From Watersipora subatra (taxonomy: Eukaryota > Bryozoa > Gymnolaemata > Cheilostomatida > Watersiporidae), in the NCBI RefSeq assembly GCF_963576615.1, contig NC_088708.1, positions 53,927,196-53,991,195 of the forward strand: DNA of 64,000 nt, written 5' to 3'. Below the pieces are notes generated by a model. It was not told the origin of the DNA, ran no database searches, and saw only the letters and a program-made list of their open reading frames with translations. Below, one piece after another: positions 29,349-39,265 of this stretch (position 1 is the stretch's first letter; the number at the start of each line of letters is the position of its first letter). A program made the translations under genes and the position numbers.

Positions 29349-32300
29349 CTATGTCTTTATTCCTCGTCTTTGTAATAGATATAGATAGTCAGGCATTTTA
29401 TTCTGTTTCTCTCTACTTCTCAGTTTGTATATGCCGTAATCATCTCTCTCATATGTATCTGCATCGTTTTTCTGTCCGAAGTGGTATCCATCATATTCTG
29501 ATAGTAAGGGGTATTCGTCATATTCTGATAGTAAGGGGTAGTAATCTGGATCACCGTCATTATTAGCAAAAGTCTCAGTGATTTTAAAGGAATCGCCGTT
29601 GTATAGCCGTAGATCTTTGTAGCATGTCGAGTTATTATTCGGTGTAGGCCAGCAGTGTTCGTCCCGGTCCTCCAGTCGGTCACATTCATCACAATTACAG
29701 CTATAATCTGTAGAGGTCATTTCCTCTGCGAGCTTGTTGAAGTTTTTGTCGCGCGTATAATCTTCACAAGTCGGTGTGAACTCTTTTCTATCTAGCTTTA
29801 ATCGTTGAATGGGTACTCGTTTTGGCTCTGCGTACGGATCTGTACATGGAACTATGCCTGCAATTCCGTTATTCAATGTCACAATTCTATATGGATTACT
29901 ATATTGGCTTGTCAGAGCTGCGTTGCTATTCCTCGCAAGTTTAGATCTAAATAGATAGCAACGATCTCCAAGTCTGAATGGTATGTCTCTGTCTTTTCTA
30001 TCATAATATTGCTTGTATTGTATACTCATTTTACGTGTGTTATGTGCTCTGGCTAGTGCTTCGTCGATTCTTTTCATTAACTCTTCTTCATAGTAGTCCA
30101 TTGTAGCTGTCGGGGTGTTCAGGCTATTTGTGTTGACGTCTAAATCACTTTTATTTCCGCTCTGCGTGGTTTTTATTTTATCATAGGTCGAGTTTGCTTC
30201 ATCGCTTGTAACCCATTCTACCAATCGTGTTAGCTCCTGGTCTTCTTTGTGCTGTAGTTTGTTTGGGTTATTCCTGTCCTCGTTTTGTTCAGCGCGTTCA
30301 TTTTGTACTCTCTTTGACATATCTGGTAGATCCTTAGCATTAGTTTCTTTTTCTTGTATGTCTTTCATATCCGTGAATGTGTCGTTTTCCTGTCCTAGGC
30401 TATCTTTTATCACTTTTGCAGCTGGTGTCCACGGAGGGTTATTTTCCAAGGGTTTAGTGTTGTGTTTTCCTGCATTAATTGTGTTAATTCCATCTAGAGC
30501 AGTTGCTCGTAGTGTATTGATAAATCCTCTTCTTTCCGTGTGCCTGGGGATAGTTTTTAATGCATGTCCGGAGTCTTGTAACTTGATTTTCCTGTCCTTT
30601 TGTGAATGTGGTTGCTTCCTTATCTCATTGCACTGATAGTGTTTATATCCAGTGGCTCCATAGTTTCTGCATTGTGGTCTACCATAAGTGGTAAACTCTT
30701 GTCCTTCGTGTTGTTGATTATATTGTTGTGCAGCTTGCATTCTATCATGTCGCCATGGTCTGTCGTTCCTTCTGGTGTTGTTGTTGTTGTGGTATTTGTA
30801 GCTGTTTCGGTCCCAGTTTGGTCTTCTACTGTGGTTGTATGAATTATTGTTAAAATTTCTGCGGTGAGTTTGTGCTGGTCTCCAATTGTCATTGTGGTTA
30901 CGTTGGAGTTGTCTATCCCTGCCATAGTTTTGTTTCCAGTTTGGTTGAGGATTGTTGTAATTTCTACTGTGTATATTCGGTTGGTGTCCTTGGTAACTCC
31001 ATCTCCTGTAGTCATTGCCTCTTTCTCTGTTCATGTTGAGCAGCTCAGCTTGCCTCATTTCCAAGTTCTTCAGGCTTCTCTTCATTGCTTCCAGCTCTTC
31101 TTCTTTATCCTTGCCAATTGTATTCACCATTTCTGGAATGCTGTCCTTCAGTAACATCAGATTTGTTCTCTCCATGCGCTGTGCTGCCTTGAATGCTTGT
31201 GCTGCTGTTTTAATGCTAGGGTTATTCAGTAGCCCTTTTTTATAGTTTAGTGGTAAACCTCGCACAAATGAGGCTAGAATAATCTGATCGAGTGCATCTT
31301 TAGCCATAGTAGGGAAAAGTCTCCTGGCCATGGATGTAATGCTTGCATAAAATTTTCCAACACTTTCTGATTCTTGTTTAGTTCTTGTGTTCAGGTCAAC
31401 TGATGTGGCCACTCCATCCGCTGCATTGAATTCCTCTCCTAATATTTTTATGAGTTTGCCGTAGTCATCTCCTAAGTCTGGCTGAGCATCAATAAGGCTG
31501 CGGTACATAACCATTGCTCCTTCCGTTAGGTATAGTGGCACTACCTTGCCCCAATTCTCTTTTGGAATACTCAAAGCTCTGCAGTTCAGCTCATAGCTAT
31601 CTAGCCATTCACTAAACGTTAGGTCAGAGCTTGGGCTATTGGAGAATTTTTCTATCTCTGGTAATCTTGTGGCCACGTTTATTATGTTGGTGGTCAATCT
31701 GTTAGTTTGGTCAATGGCTTGGCTCTCCGTCAATTTAGCAGTAGTTTGTTGTTGTTTGTGGAATTCTATGGAGTCATCATCTTCATCTGGGGGTACCCAA
31801 AACTCCTGGCTTTGTTGAGGCTGGCTCCATAGTATTTTCTCTCTCTTGTTTTCCTGTCCCCTGCTGCTGTTATTGATGTCATCGTTCTGGAAGTTGTTAC
31901 TCCTCTTTGGCATTGCTGTTGTGTCATAGTATCCATTCTGTCTGATTTCCTCTCGGTGTTGTCTGTCATAGTATAGCTCTCTGTCATTAGCCTCTGCTCC
32001 ACCTCCTCTGGATCTCCCTCTACATGAACATGATTTCTCCTCTGTTGCTTGTTTCATCTGTAAATGTAATTTAGGATCATCAGTATGGCCATTGTAATTT
32101 TCATACGGTAGCTTACCTGGCATGCTGTAGGTGTAATGCATATCTTCGCCTTCGTTGGAACTTTCATCAGAGGTGGTCTCATACACTATGTATCTCCTTT
32201 TTCCATTCTTTTTCCTTACAACTGGATCTCCTCGTCTTTCTTTTTGTTGCATATTCCTCATTGGCATCTGCTTTCCTTCCTTGTAGATAGGCTCTCTGCA

Positions 32301-33719
32301 TGTAGCTCTTTCATGTGCCTCCATCCATTGGTGAGTAGATGGTCTGTCTCTTGCTGTCTCCTGGCAATGTATCTTTAGGGTTGTCTTATCTCCTCCCCGT
32401 TCTTGATGACTGTTGCGTGGCTCCATTGTTTGTCTTACATCTAGATATCTCCTGCTTTCTCCTGTCATATCAAATGATGGAATATTTTGTGGATATGATG
32501 TACTCAACTGCACTGGCAATGGTGTCATCTCTTTTGTAGCCTTTGGTCCTCGCTTTCCTGGCTGTGCTGACATTGAGCTTTCTCTCCGCTCTTGGTATGT
32601 CGTAGATTCTTCCTCACTATCTGCTTCATATCTGGAATGCACTTTCTCTGTATATTTGTTACAGTCTCTGTATTCCTCATATGGTAGCCTGTGCTCCCTC
32701 TGTGCTTCTGTCCTAGCCCATTGATCCATCAACTTAGCTCCATTGTTTTGCGTCCTGCTTGCTTCATCCATTTCTCTGAACTGTTGTGATCCTCTATGTA
32801 ATTGCTCCATTATTTGTCCTTGATCTCTTGTAGGTTGTCCTCTCGGCTGATAAGTGGGTGCGTTTTGGTGTCTAGATCTTGGAGTCGTCTGTCCATGATA
32901 GGTAAGTTCTTCAGCATATCGTCTATGGTTGGGTGGGCTGTGTTCATCAGAAGATGAGTCTGTGTTCCATCGCTCCTTTCTCATCGTCGTCTTTGGTCTG
33001 CAATCCATCTCAGCATCTCTTGAAGATGGGGGTTGTCTTCCTCCATTCCATTCTGGCAATGTATTTTCATCTATATAGCTAGCTCCTCTGTAACTGGGTG
33101 AGTGTTCCTCTGTCTCAGAATATCCTCCTATTGTTGGTTGATTGCTCTCATCTATCGTCAATAGTGGTGGTTCCAAAGTCCTCTCCTGAGTCTGTGGTGA
33201 TGGCTGGTCCAGGAAATGTAGCTTTCTCCGCATCTGCAGTGGTTTCGAGTGTCGTGAGTAAGGGTTAATCTCATCTATGGGCTCTATAAAGCTTGATGGC
33301 GGTTCCAGGTGAACTTGGGTGTGCATCCTGTCACTCCTCTCTTTCGAAGTTCCTGGGGTATAAAGATCTTGAGTCTGATGCTCAGGGATTGTGGGATAAT
33401 TGTGTCTGTAGATTAAAGTTTCTCCAGTAGAGTTCACTATCATCTGTATGGGTGTGTCACTCCTTTGAGGTAGTTGTTCTTGATTGGGTGTGATGTCATC
33501 ATTCATGTTAGGTTGTCCTTTTCCTCCTGCATCCTGCATAGTCTGCTGTGAGTTTTGTGGTTCAAGATCCTGTTGTGAAGTCTCAGCAGCTCCTTCCAAG
33601 TTGTCTTCCTCAACATCAGTATGTTCACTATCTGTACTCATCTCTTCGTGTTTTCTTCTTCTTGTCTTTGGTTTTAGGCCAATAAGGTATCTGGCGCTGT
33701 CTCGTAATGCTCCCTTCAT
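29349..33719 (-). CDS. gag protein fused to an integrase-type tail (1456 aa)
   Basis: A single intact frame. Residues 1-690 are a long, charged Gln/Glu/Arg-rich region with no recognised fold. About 690-850 match the retrotransposon gag capsid domain (TFSEWLDSYELNCRALSI, GKFYASITSMARRLF). 865-900 is a likely coiled coil, and 900-1000 is rich in Asn/Arg with RNA-binding character. 1017-1030 is a zinc-knuckle-like CRNYGATGYKHYQC in which two of the four metal ligands are Tyr. About 1207-1312 resembles the C-terminal part of Ty3-type integrase (QYKQYYDRKDRDIPFRLGDR). The tail holds a Cys-rich patch (about 1340-1356) and a duplicated YPLLSEYD. Everything normally between knuckle and integrase tail is missing apart from about 175 unassigned residues. 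The protein probably assembles particles that package its RNA. Confidence 0.88.
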   Translation of the reverse strand: MKGALRDSARYLIGLKPKTRRRKHEEMSTDSEHTDVEEDNLEGAAETSQQDLEPQNSQQTMQDAGGKGQPNMNDDITPNQEQLPQRSDTPIQMIVNSTGETLIYRHNYPTIPEHQTQDLYTPGTSKERSDRMHTQVHLEPPSSFIEPIDEINPYSRHSKPLQMRRKLHFLDQPSPQTQERTLEPPLLTIDESNQPTIGGYSETEEHSPSYRGASYIDENTLPEWNGGRQPPSSRDAEMDCRPKTTMRKERWNTDSSSDEHSPPNHRRYAEELTYHGQTTPRSRHQNAPTYQPRGQPTRDQGQIMEQLHRGSQQFREMDEASRTQNNGAKLMDQWARTEAQREHRLPYEEYRDCNKYTEKVHSRYEADSEEESTTYQERRESSMSAQPGKRGPKATKEMTPLPVQLSTSYPQNIPSFDMTGESRRYLDVRQTMEPRNSHQERGGDKTTLKIHCQETARDRPSTHQWMEAHERATCREPIYKEGKQMPMRNMQQKERRGDPVVRKKNGKRRYIVYETTSDESSNEGEDMHYTYSMPGKLPYENYNGHTDDPKLHLQMKQATEEKSCSCRGRSRGGGAEANDRELYYDRQHREEIRQNGYYDTTAMPKRSNNFQNDDINNSSRGQENKREKILWSQPQQSQEFWVPPDEDDDSIEFHKQQQTTAKLTESQAIDQTNRLTTNIINVATRLPEIEKFSNSPSSDLTFSEWLDSYELNCRALSIPKENWGKVVPLYLTEGAMVMYRSLIDAQPDLGDDYGKLIKILGEEFNAADGVATSVDLNTRTKQESESVGKFYASITSMARRLFPTMAKDALDQIILASFVRGLPLNYKKGLLNNPSIKTAAQAFKAAQRMERTNLMLLKDSIPEMVNTIGKDKEEELEAMKRSLKNLEMRQAELLNMNRERGNDYRRWSYQGHQPNIHSRNYNNPQPNWKQNYGRDRQLQRNHNDNWRPAQTHRRNFNNNSYNHSRRPNWDRNSYKYHNNNNTRRNDRPWRHDRMQAAQQYNQQHEGQEFTTYGRPQCRNYGATGYKHYQCNEIRKQPHSQKDRKIKLQDSGHALKTIPRHTERRGFINTLRATALDGINTINAGKHNTKPLENNPPWTPAAKVIKDSLGQENDTFTDMKDIQEKETNAKDLPDMSKRVQNERAEQNEDRNNPNKLQHKEDQELTRLVEWVTSDEANSTYDKIKTTQSGNKSDLDVNTNSLNTPTATMDYYEEELMKRIDEALARAHNTRKMSIQYKQYYDRKDRDIPFRLGDRCYLFRSKLARNSNAALTSQYSNPYRIVTLNNGIAGIVPCTDPYAEPKRVPIQRLKLDRKEFTPTCEDYTRDKNFNKLAEEMTSTDYSCNCDECDRLEDRDEHCWPTPNNNSTCYKDLRLYNGDSFKITETFANNDGDPDYYPLLSEYDEYPLLSEYDGYHFGQKNDADTYERDDYGIYKLRSREKQNKMPDYLYLLQRRGIKT

Positions 33720-33794
33720 TCTAAAATGTACTAAATAAAATCTTAAAACAATATAGCTAATTTAACAGATATCATACACAAAATATTTTTCCAA

Positions 33795-33819
33795 GGTTAA
33801 ATCTCGGCGTGAGCGTCCA
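33795..33819 (-). other. candidate primer-binding site
   Basis: Three bases inside the 5' LTR the minus strand reads TGGACGCTCACGCCGAGATT. Its complement looks like a tRNA 3' end, with a TTAAATC-like T-loop then ...GTCCA, as needed for tRNA-primed minus-strand synthesis. The tRNA itself is not identified. Confidence 0.6.
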
Positions 33820-33822
33820 CTT

Positions 33823-35773
33823 TGTCACGTGAGAAAAATTATAACAAATAATAAATTAAATAATATATGCAATAAACGAAATAATATAATATATTTAAAC
33901 TATATAAATATATTTTTGTTTGTATAAATATAATGTATTTCTAAATTACTCGTAGTGTGGTGCAAAGCTACAGCTTTGTCACTGGAGAAAATTTAATAAT
34001 ATTTTATAAATATGTATGTATATAATTATTCAAACTAAATGAAAGTTTCAAAACTTAATAAAATACAACTTGTAAATGCAATTGTGTTTTTGTGTGGTTC
34101 TATATAATGTTGTGTAAGGTAGCACTCCTGACTGCTTTTCTCACGTAACAAATAAATTTTTTCGAACTGGCAAAGTGGCTCTTCCTGCCAGGTAAAGAAA
34201 TTTTCTCTATATCAATCAACTGTCAAATCAATCCTGCGACTTTTGTGTATGATCTGTTACCGTATCTGCAATTCTGACACAAGTTGTCTTCTCCTGAATA
34301 TTTTATACTTATCTGCCAGCTCAGTAGTTGTCTTGCCTCGCTTGGGCACCAATGTATGTTCCTCTGTAGAATGATTGTTGTTTTATCAGTATATAGCCTC
34401 TCTAGGGCGTCAATTTCAAGTGCTGGTTGCAAACTCAAAATATTGTTGTCGTATCAATAATAGATTGGCCTATCTCAGGCTTCGATATAAAGTATATTTA
34501 TCAATAGCAAGCCTCACTTGGGCATAAAATGAATGAAGAAATTTGTTCAAATAATTCGTTGTCCGTAGTATGATAAGTGTATATCTGGTCAAAATGAGTG
34601 ATAAAAACGTGTCCTCAGAAACGTACAAATGCTATCGTAGTATTCAGCCAATTGGCTTTATCTCTTCGAGGCAACAGTTGAAAAAGGGGTATACGATTTC
34701 ACCCACTTGGCCTCCCTGGCCCGCTCTCTCTGGCCTATCCGGCGTGGCCTCTCTCTGGCCTGTCCTCCTGTTTATTTCGCCCCTGTCCTCTCTCTTAATC
34801 ACTTTCAGAGGCTCCTTATATACCAGCTGTCTGGGAATAATAACTTCTAATTGGCTTCTAGTCAGCATTTTGCAAACTTTGTGCAATTGCTGACTGTGCA
34901 TATCACAACAGACCAGCTGTGGTGGAGCGGGTGAGCTCATCTTTCTGGGAAGCCCATGATGTTTAAAAAACTTAGCCAATTTTCTGAGCGTGGAATTTAT
35001 AAAAGTGTCTCTATCTCTTTTGTTTTTAGCTTTAAAAATCTAGAAAAATTCTGGAGTATGTATTTCGCTCCATTCTTTTTATTACTATAAATGTCATATT
35101 TTTAAAAAATTTATTTTAGCTGTGAAAATTCTTAAAGCTTATTTTTTTTTTGGCTCTGCTTGCTGCTAGAAGCCAGCTCCTTGGGAAATTCCATGATTAA
35201 ATGGAATCCCATGGAGATATAGTTGAAAGGACTGTTTTTCATGAGTTTGATAGTTTCTGAGGACTGCTTTGACATTACCAATGTATAAAAAACAAAACTA
35301 GCATAAAACATAAAATTTAAAACTAACATAAAGTAAAAAGCATAAAATACAAAGATTAAAGTGTAAGCTCAAGTCATGCAGTTATTGTTTATGTAAGATA
35401 CTCAATCATTTGTTGTAGCTCGGGGATGTACGCATGGAGGCTCTCTTCTACTCTGTACAGGCTCTCTATAGGATTGAATGGCTGCTCAGCTCTCGCGTCT
35501 CTTCTTTCCGATGTTTATGCAATATTTTGATGAGCTGTGTTGAATCTGAATAAGCATATAAATAAATGTATATATTATGGCGAGATAAAGTGATTTGTGG
35601 TTTTCCCATCCAGCTAGCATCTGACATCCTGGGGTGGTCTGTGTTGTGTCTAAGATGAATAGGTGATTAAATTTCCTTTTTGCGTGTGTTGTTGTCTTCA
35701 TGGGTCATAGTAGTTGCTGGTTTCCTTGGCAAAATAGGTTCTCCTGGTTTTCTTCCAAAACTGATATCTGACA
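33823..35773 (-). repeat. 5' LTR (1951 bp)
   Basis: Direct copy of 26673-28623, offset exactly 7150 bases throughout. In the minus orientation this copy would carry the element's promoter. Confidence 0.95.
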
Positions 35774-35777
35774 CAGT

Positions 35778-37478
35778 GCTCAGTAATGGATGAACAACAC
35801 GAAGTCTCTTGAATGTAACTTTTGCGTCCATTTTTTTATCTGAAAGGAACTTCTAAAAATTGACCCAGGGTCACATTTACTGATTTTGATTCACATTAAA
35901 AAGTTATACCAATAAATACTGTTGATAGATTCTAAATAAAATACATGTACATCACAAAAATGCCGCAACACTAGACGTTCCATCGAAATTACACTAAACC
36001 GATGATTTCTTAGCGATCCCCATTTCAACAGCGTGTTCGAAGACCCTCTTTTCTGTATTGTAAGTCTATGTGTGAACGTATTATATATATTTTAAGATGT
36101 TGAATAGCAGGGATATATATATTTTTTAACAACTAAGGCTACATTCGAATGAGTGATAAACGAAAGATAATGAGCTCGCTGTAAATAAAAATTATCAGGA
36201 GTAAACAATCCCTTTGTTTCCAACAAGCCGCTCTACCAAGAACGAGTTTTTTAGTCATCTAGCTTTGAATAGCAGATTAAAAGAAAAAGTAATGCATTAG
36301 ACTATTGCAGTAGATATAAAAACACAAGCTATACACGTAACTAGCTGTTTCGTTTGACCAACCACTGTTTTCGCATTTGGGTTTGTCTTTTCATTTCATT
36401 CTGGCTGTTACCTACACACTTCATGGACAAGTTGCTAGTATATTAGAGGCGAATAGTGATAATGTACTTCAGCTTTAAACTAAAAATTGTCATTATTACT
36501 AAAATAGCATGCTTGTAGTGCCAACTAAGAAAACTGTGAACCTAATCAGTTTTATACCAGCTGTGCAACCCTATCTAATCAAGTAACTGATTCTACTTTA
36601 TGTGAGTGTCCTTTTTCTGTTAGCAGGTGTTTCTCAAATACAAAAATATTGTTTATGATTATTATAAACTTACTGAAAGCTTATGCATAAGGTAATCAAA
36701 CAACTGACAAGATTAATACCTGTGATTGCCTGCTTGCTTTCGCAGGATTATTAGGATTATTGTATTATGAAGTTGTCTTCTACTTATAGAATATGTAGTA
36801 TGAGACAACTCTTAATTTAAGATGAAAGACAAGCTTTCATTTGAAAGGCTTACACTTTTTATGTATTTGTATAGCATTGACATAATACAATGCATGTGAT
36901 ACAATCATTGACAATAATAATTTTCAACCTCATCACACAGAGTTAAACTGTTCCGAGATTTTTTCGTTTGTCAAAGTTCTCGCATGTTGGAACAAATATT
37001 TTTATTAAAAACACTGCATTTTATTGAATTTGTTTGTGTAGCCTTGGTAATATAGGAAATGAATGGTGTGTAGGTAGAGATGAGGGTAAAAATACAAAAC
37101 TAGCCTAATTTAAGTACGTACATGAGCAGTAAATCAGGATAGCTTGTATTTTTTGTTTCCATATTGATATTATTTATATTTTATCTTCTTCTTTTCACTT
37201 TCACTCATTTCAGGTTATTTTGCATTGCTTCCACACTCTTCTTGACTATCTCTACCAAAAGTTTCTATATTACTTTTTAAGAACTGATCTAATCTTTTGT
37301 TCATATTTTTCAATAACTTTTTGATTTGTATTTTTTTTAGAAAACAATTGCAATCCTCCTTTTGTCACCATGACTGCTAGCTACTCCACTAGTCATTACA
37401 TGGTCAATTATTTCAACACTAAAAACAGAAGTTATAAAGCACTATTTCAATTTGTGTTACCAAAATATATAAATAAAC

Positions 37479-37565
<87 letters not shown>

Positions 37566-37865
37566 ATAATATATACAATATATTAGAATATGTACAAATT
37601 TACAAACATTTTCTCCAATTTCATCAAATGAATGTTTCTTTTATGTCAGCACATGCTTAATATACACGCTGCTTAGCCTCATTCCTAGTATGCACTACCT
37701 ACATATATATAGCCTACATCACTTGAGAAACTTTGTAAAACTTTCAATGTTATTAATTCTAATATATTTTAAAACAGAACATTAGCTCACAACTGAGTTA
37801 TTTAATGAACAATATTTGAGTTCGAATTACAAAAATTTTATTTTAAACCAAAGCGACTTTCCCCT
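35778..37865. other. intergenic region with TA microsatellite
   Basis: No gene recognised. A run of about 38 TA units lies at 37482-37557. An open frame across that run (37370-37660) is an artefact of the repeat. Confidence 0.6.
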
Positions 37866-38311
37866 TATACAATACTAGCTGAATGCCCGGTATTGCCCAG
37901 GTAATACAATAATTACCTAATGAATTTGAGTAACTTACGTGAAAAGCTAGATCTTTACTAAAATCTTTATTAAAACAATATTCGCCTTTTGGGTCAGATT
38001 AATATTTGTTATGCGTAACGGTCAACATTGCAAGCGCTTTAAGCATGAGTGTCTTAACCAATGTAATGACTATTTGCCTAACGAATGTCTTGTAATCCGT
38101 GTAGCTTAATGGTTAAGTTCACTGCCTCTTAATATATAGGTCGTGAGATCAAATCTAGTGTTATGCGGCGTTTTCCTTGCTGGATTTTAATTGCTATAAC
38201 TAGACACAGGATTCAAAAAGACAAACACTTAAGTATATATATAGATTTACTGTGGAAGATCTGCAATCAAAACATCTAGAAACCAGCAAAGATGTTCATT
38301 TAGTGGACATA
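37866..38311 (+). mobile_element. SINE-like composite, second copy
   Basis: Head AGCTGAATGCCCGGTATTGC, tRNA-like block near 38096-38165 (A box TAGCTTAATGG, B box GATCAAATC), tail GATTTTAATTGCTATAACTA as at 18120. It is followed by AGCAAAGATGTTCATTTAGT, a degenerate form of the 5674 palindrome. Confidence 0.62.
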
Positions 38312-38982
38312 CTACGTGATGTATTGAAGTTATATTTTAAATGGTCACAGAATATTTGCTGACCAATCCATCTTCATGCAGCAATTGCCAGCAAATGCAC
38401 GCCTAGCCGAATTTTACTACAAGATATAAAGCCAGATATCGTAAGCTCACAGGGAATGGTGAAAATGAGTGAGTAATAGACACGCATACATGGATACATA
38501 CATAAGGAACTCTCATGACTGTTTATTTGCAAAGTTTTACAGGTAAATAAATATTACAAAAATTCTTTTACAGTAATCGCATTACTCTTGCAATTCAAAA
38601 GACTGCTACGCACAGACATTTGTACAACAAATTGATTCATCAAACTTGCCATTGTTACCATGGCAACGAGTATGAGAGTTATTCGTCATGCTTTGGTCTG
38701 TTAATAAAGCTATGAAAAATGAAATTAACCTTACACCGCCTCTCTGTACTTTATTAATTGCATGCTGTTGAAATCTATACACTAAACCTAAGTCAATGTC
38801 ATAGAATAAATTCAAATATCCTGTATTGGCATAGAGTCATCTCTTACCATCTTACACAGCGTTTATGTTCAGTGAATTATAAGAGATTTTGGTGACCTTA
38901 TTTCGAAAATATAAAATTATAATGTATTTATACATAATCTAACGCATGTACATACAATAATACAACTAGGTTAAATTCTTTT

Positions 38983-39265
38983 CTATGGTTGATGCTGCCC
39001 TCGATCACCCATTTCCTTTGTATCATCGGCCATTTGTGAACTTTGGCATTTCTTGTCTACGACTTTGAGCATTTCGTTAAGATAGTTCTGCATCGCTGTC
39101 AGACCAGCAATAACAGATGGTGAGCCAAATCCGTGCGTTAGCAGGGCAAAGTTAGTGAGATGTCTTTGTATACTCGGTTCTAAGAGTGGCTGATGGGGCC
39201 GAGTGTTGGCCCCGACTGGAGATCTGTCTTGACTTAGTAGGTCTATCAATTCTTTAACTAGCTGT
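38983..39265 (-). CDS. TFAP2: TFAP2 last exon
   Basis: Acceptor TATTTACAG, then [18 protein letters not shown], the conserved [21 protein letters not shown] helix region and a short hydrophilic tail to TAG. This is the second half of the dimerisation domain. A minus AATAAA (plus TTTATT, 38750-38755) may be the poly(A) signal. Confidence 0.95.

Larger units (their letters stand above)
26673..35773 (-). mobile_element. 9.1-kb non-autonomous LTR retrotransposon
   Basis: Two 1951-bp direct repeats flank 5199 internal bases. Each LTR begins TGTCACGTGAG and ends GATATCTGACA, and CAGT flanks the whole at 26669-26672 and 35774-35777. The coding strand is minus, so the right copy is the 5' LTR. The LTRs look identical throughout, which means a recent insertion. 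The internal region has one ORF with gag and an integrase tail but no protease, reverse transcriptase, RNase H or integrase core. It must depend on enzymes from a related, probably Ty3-like, element. Confidence 0.93.

Noticed and set aside
29351..33738. Many plus-strand frames of 60-130 codons
   Set aside because: They are antisense shadows of the retrotransposon ORF.
37370..37660. 96-codon frame with a long Ile-Tyr run
   Set aside because: It is the translation of the TA microsatellite.
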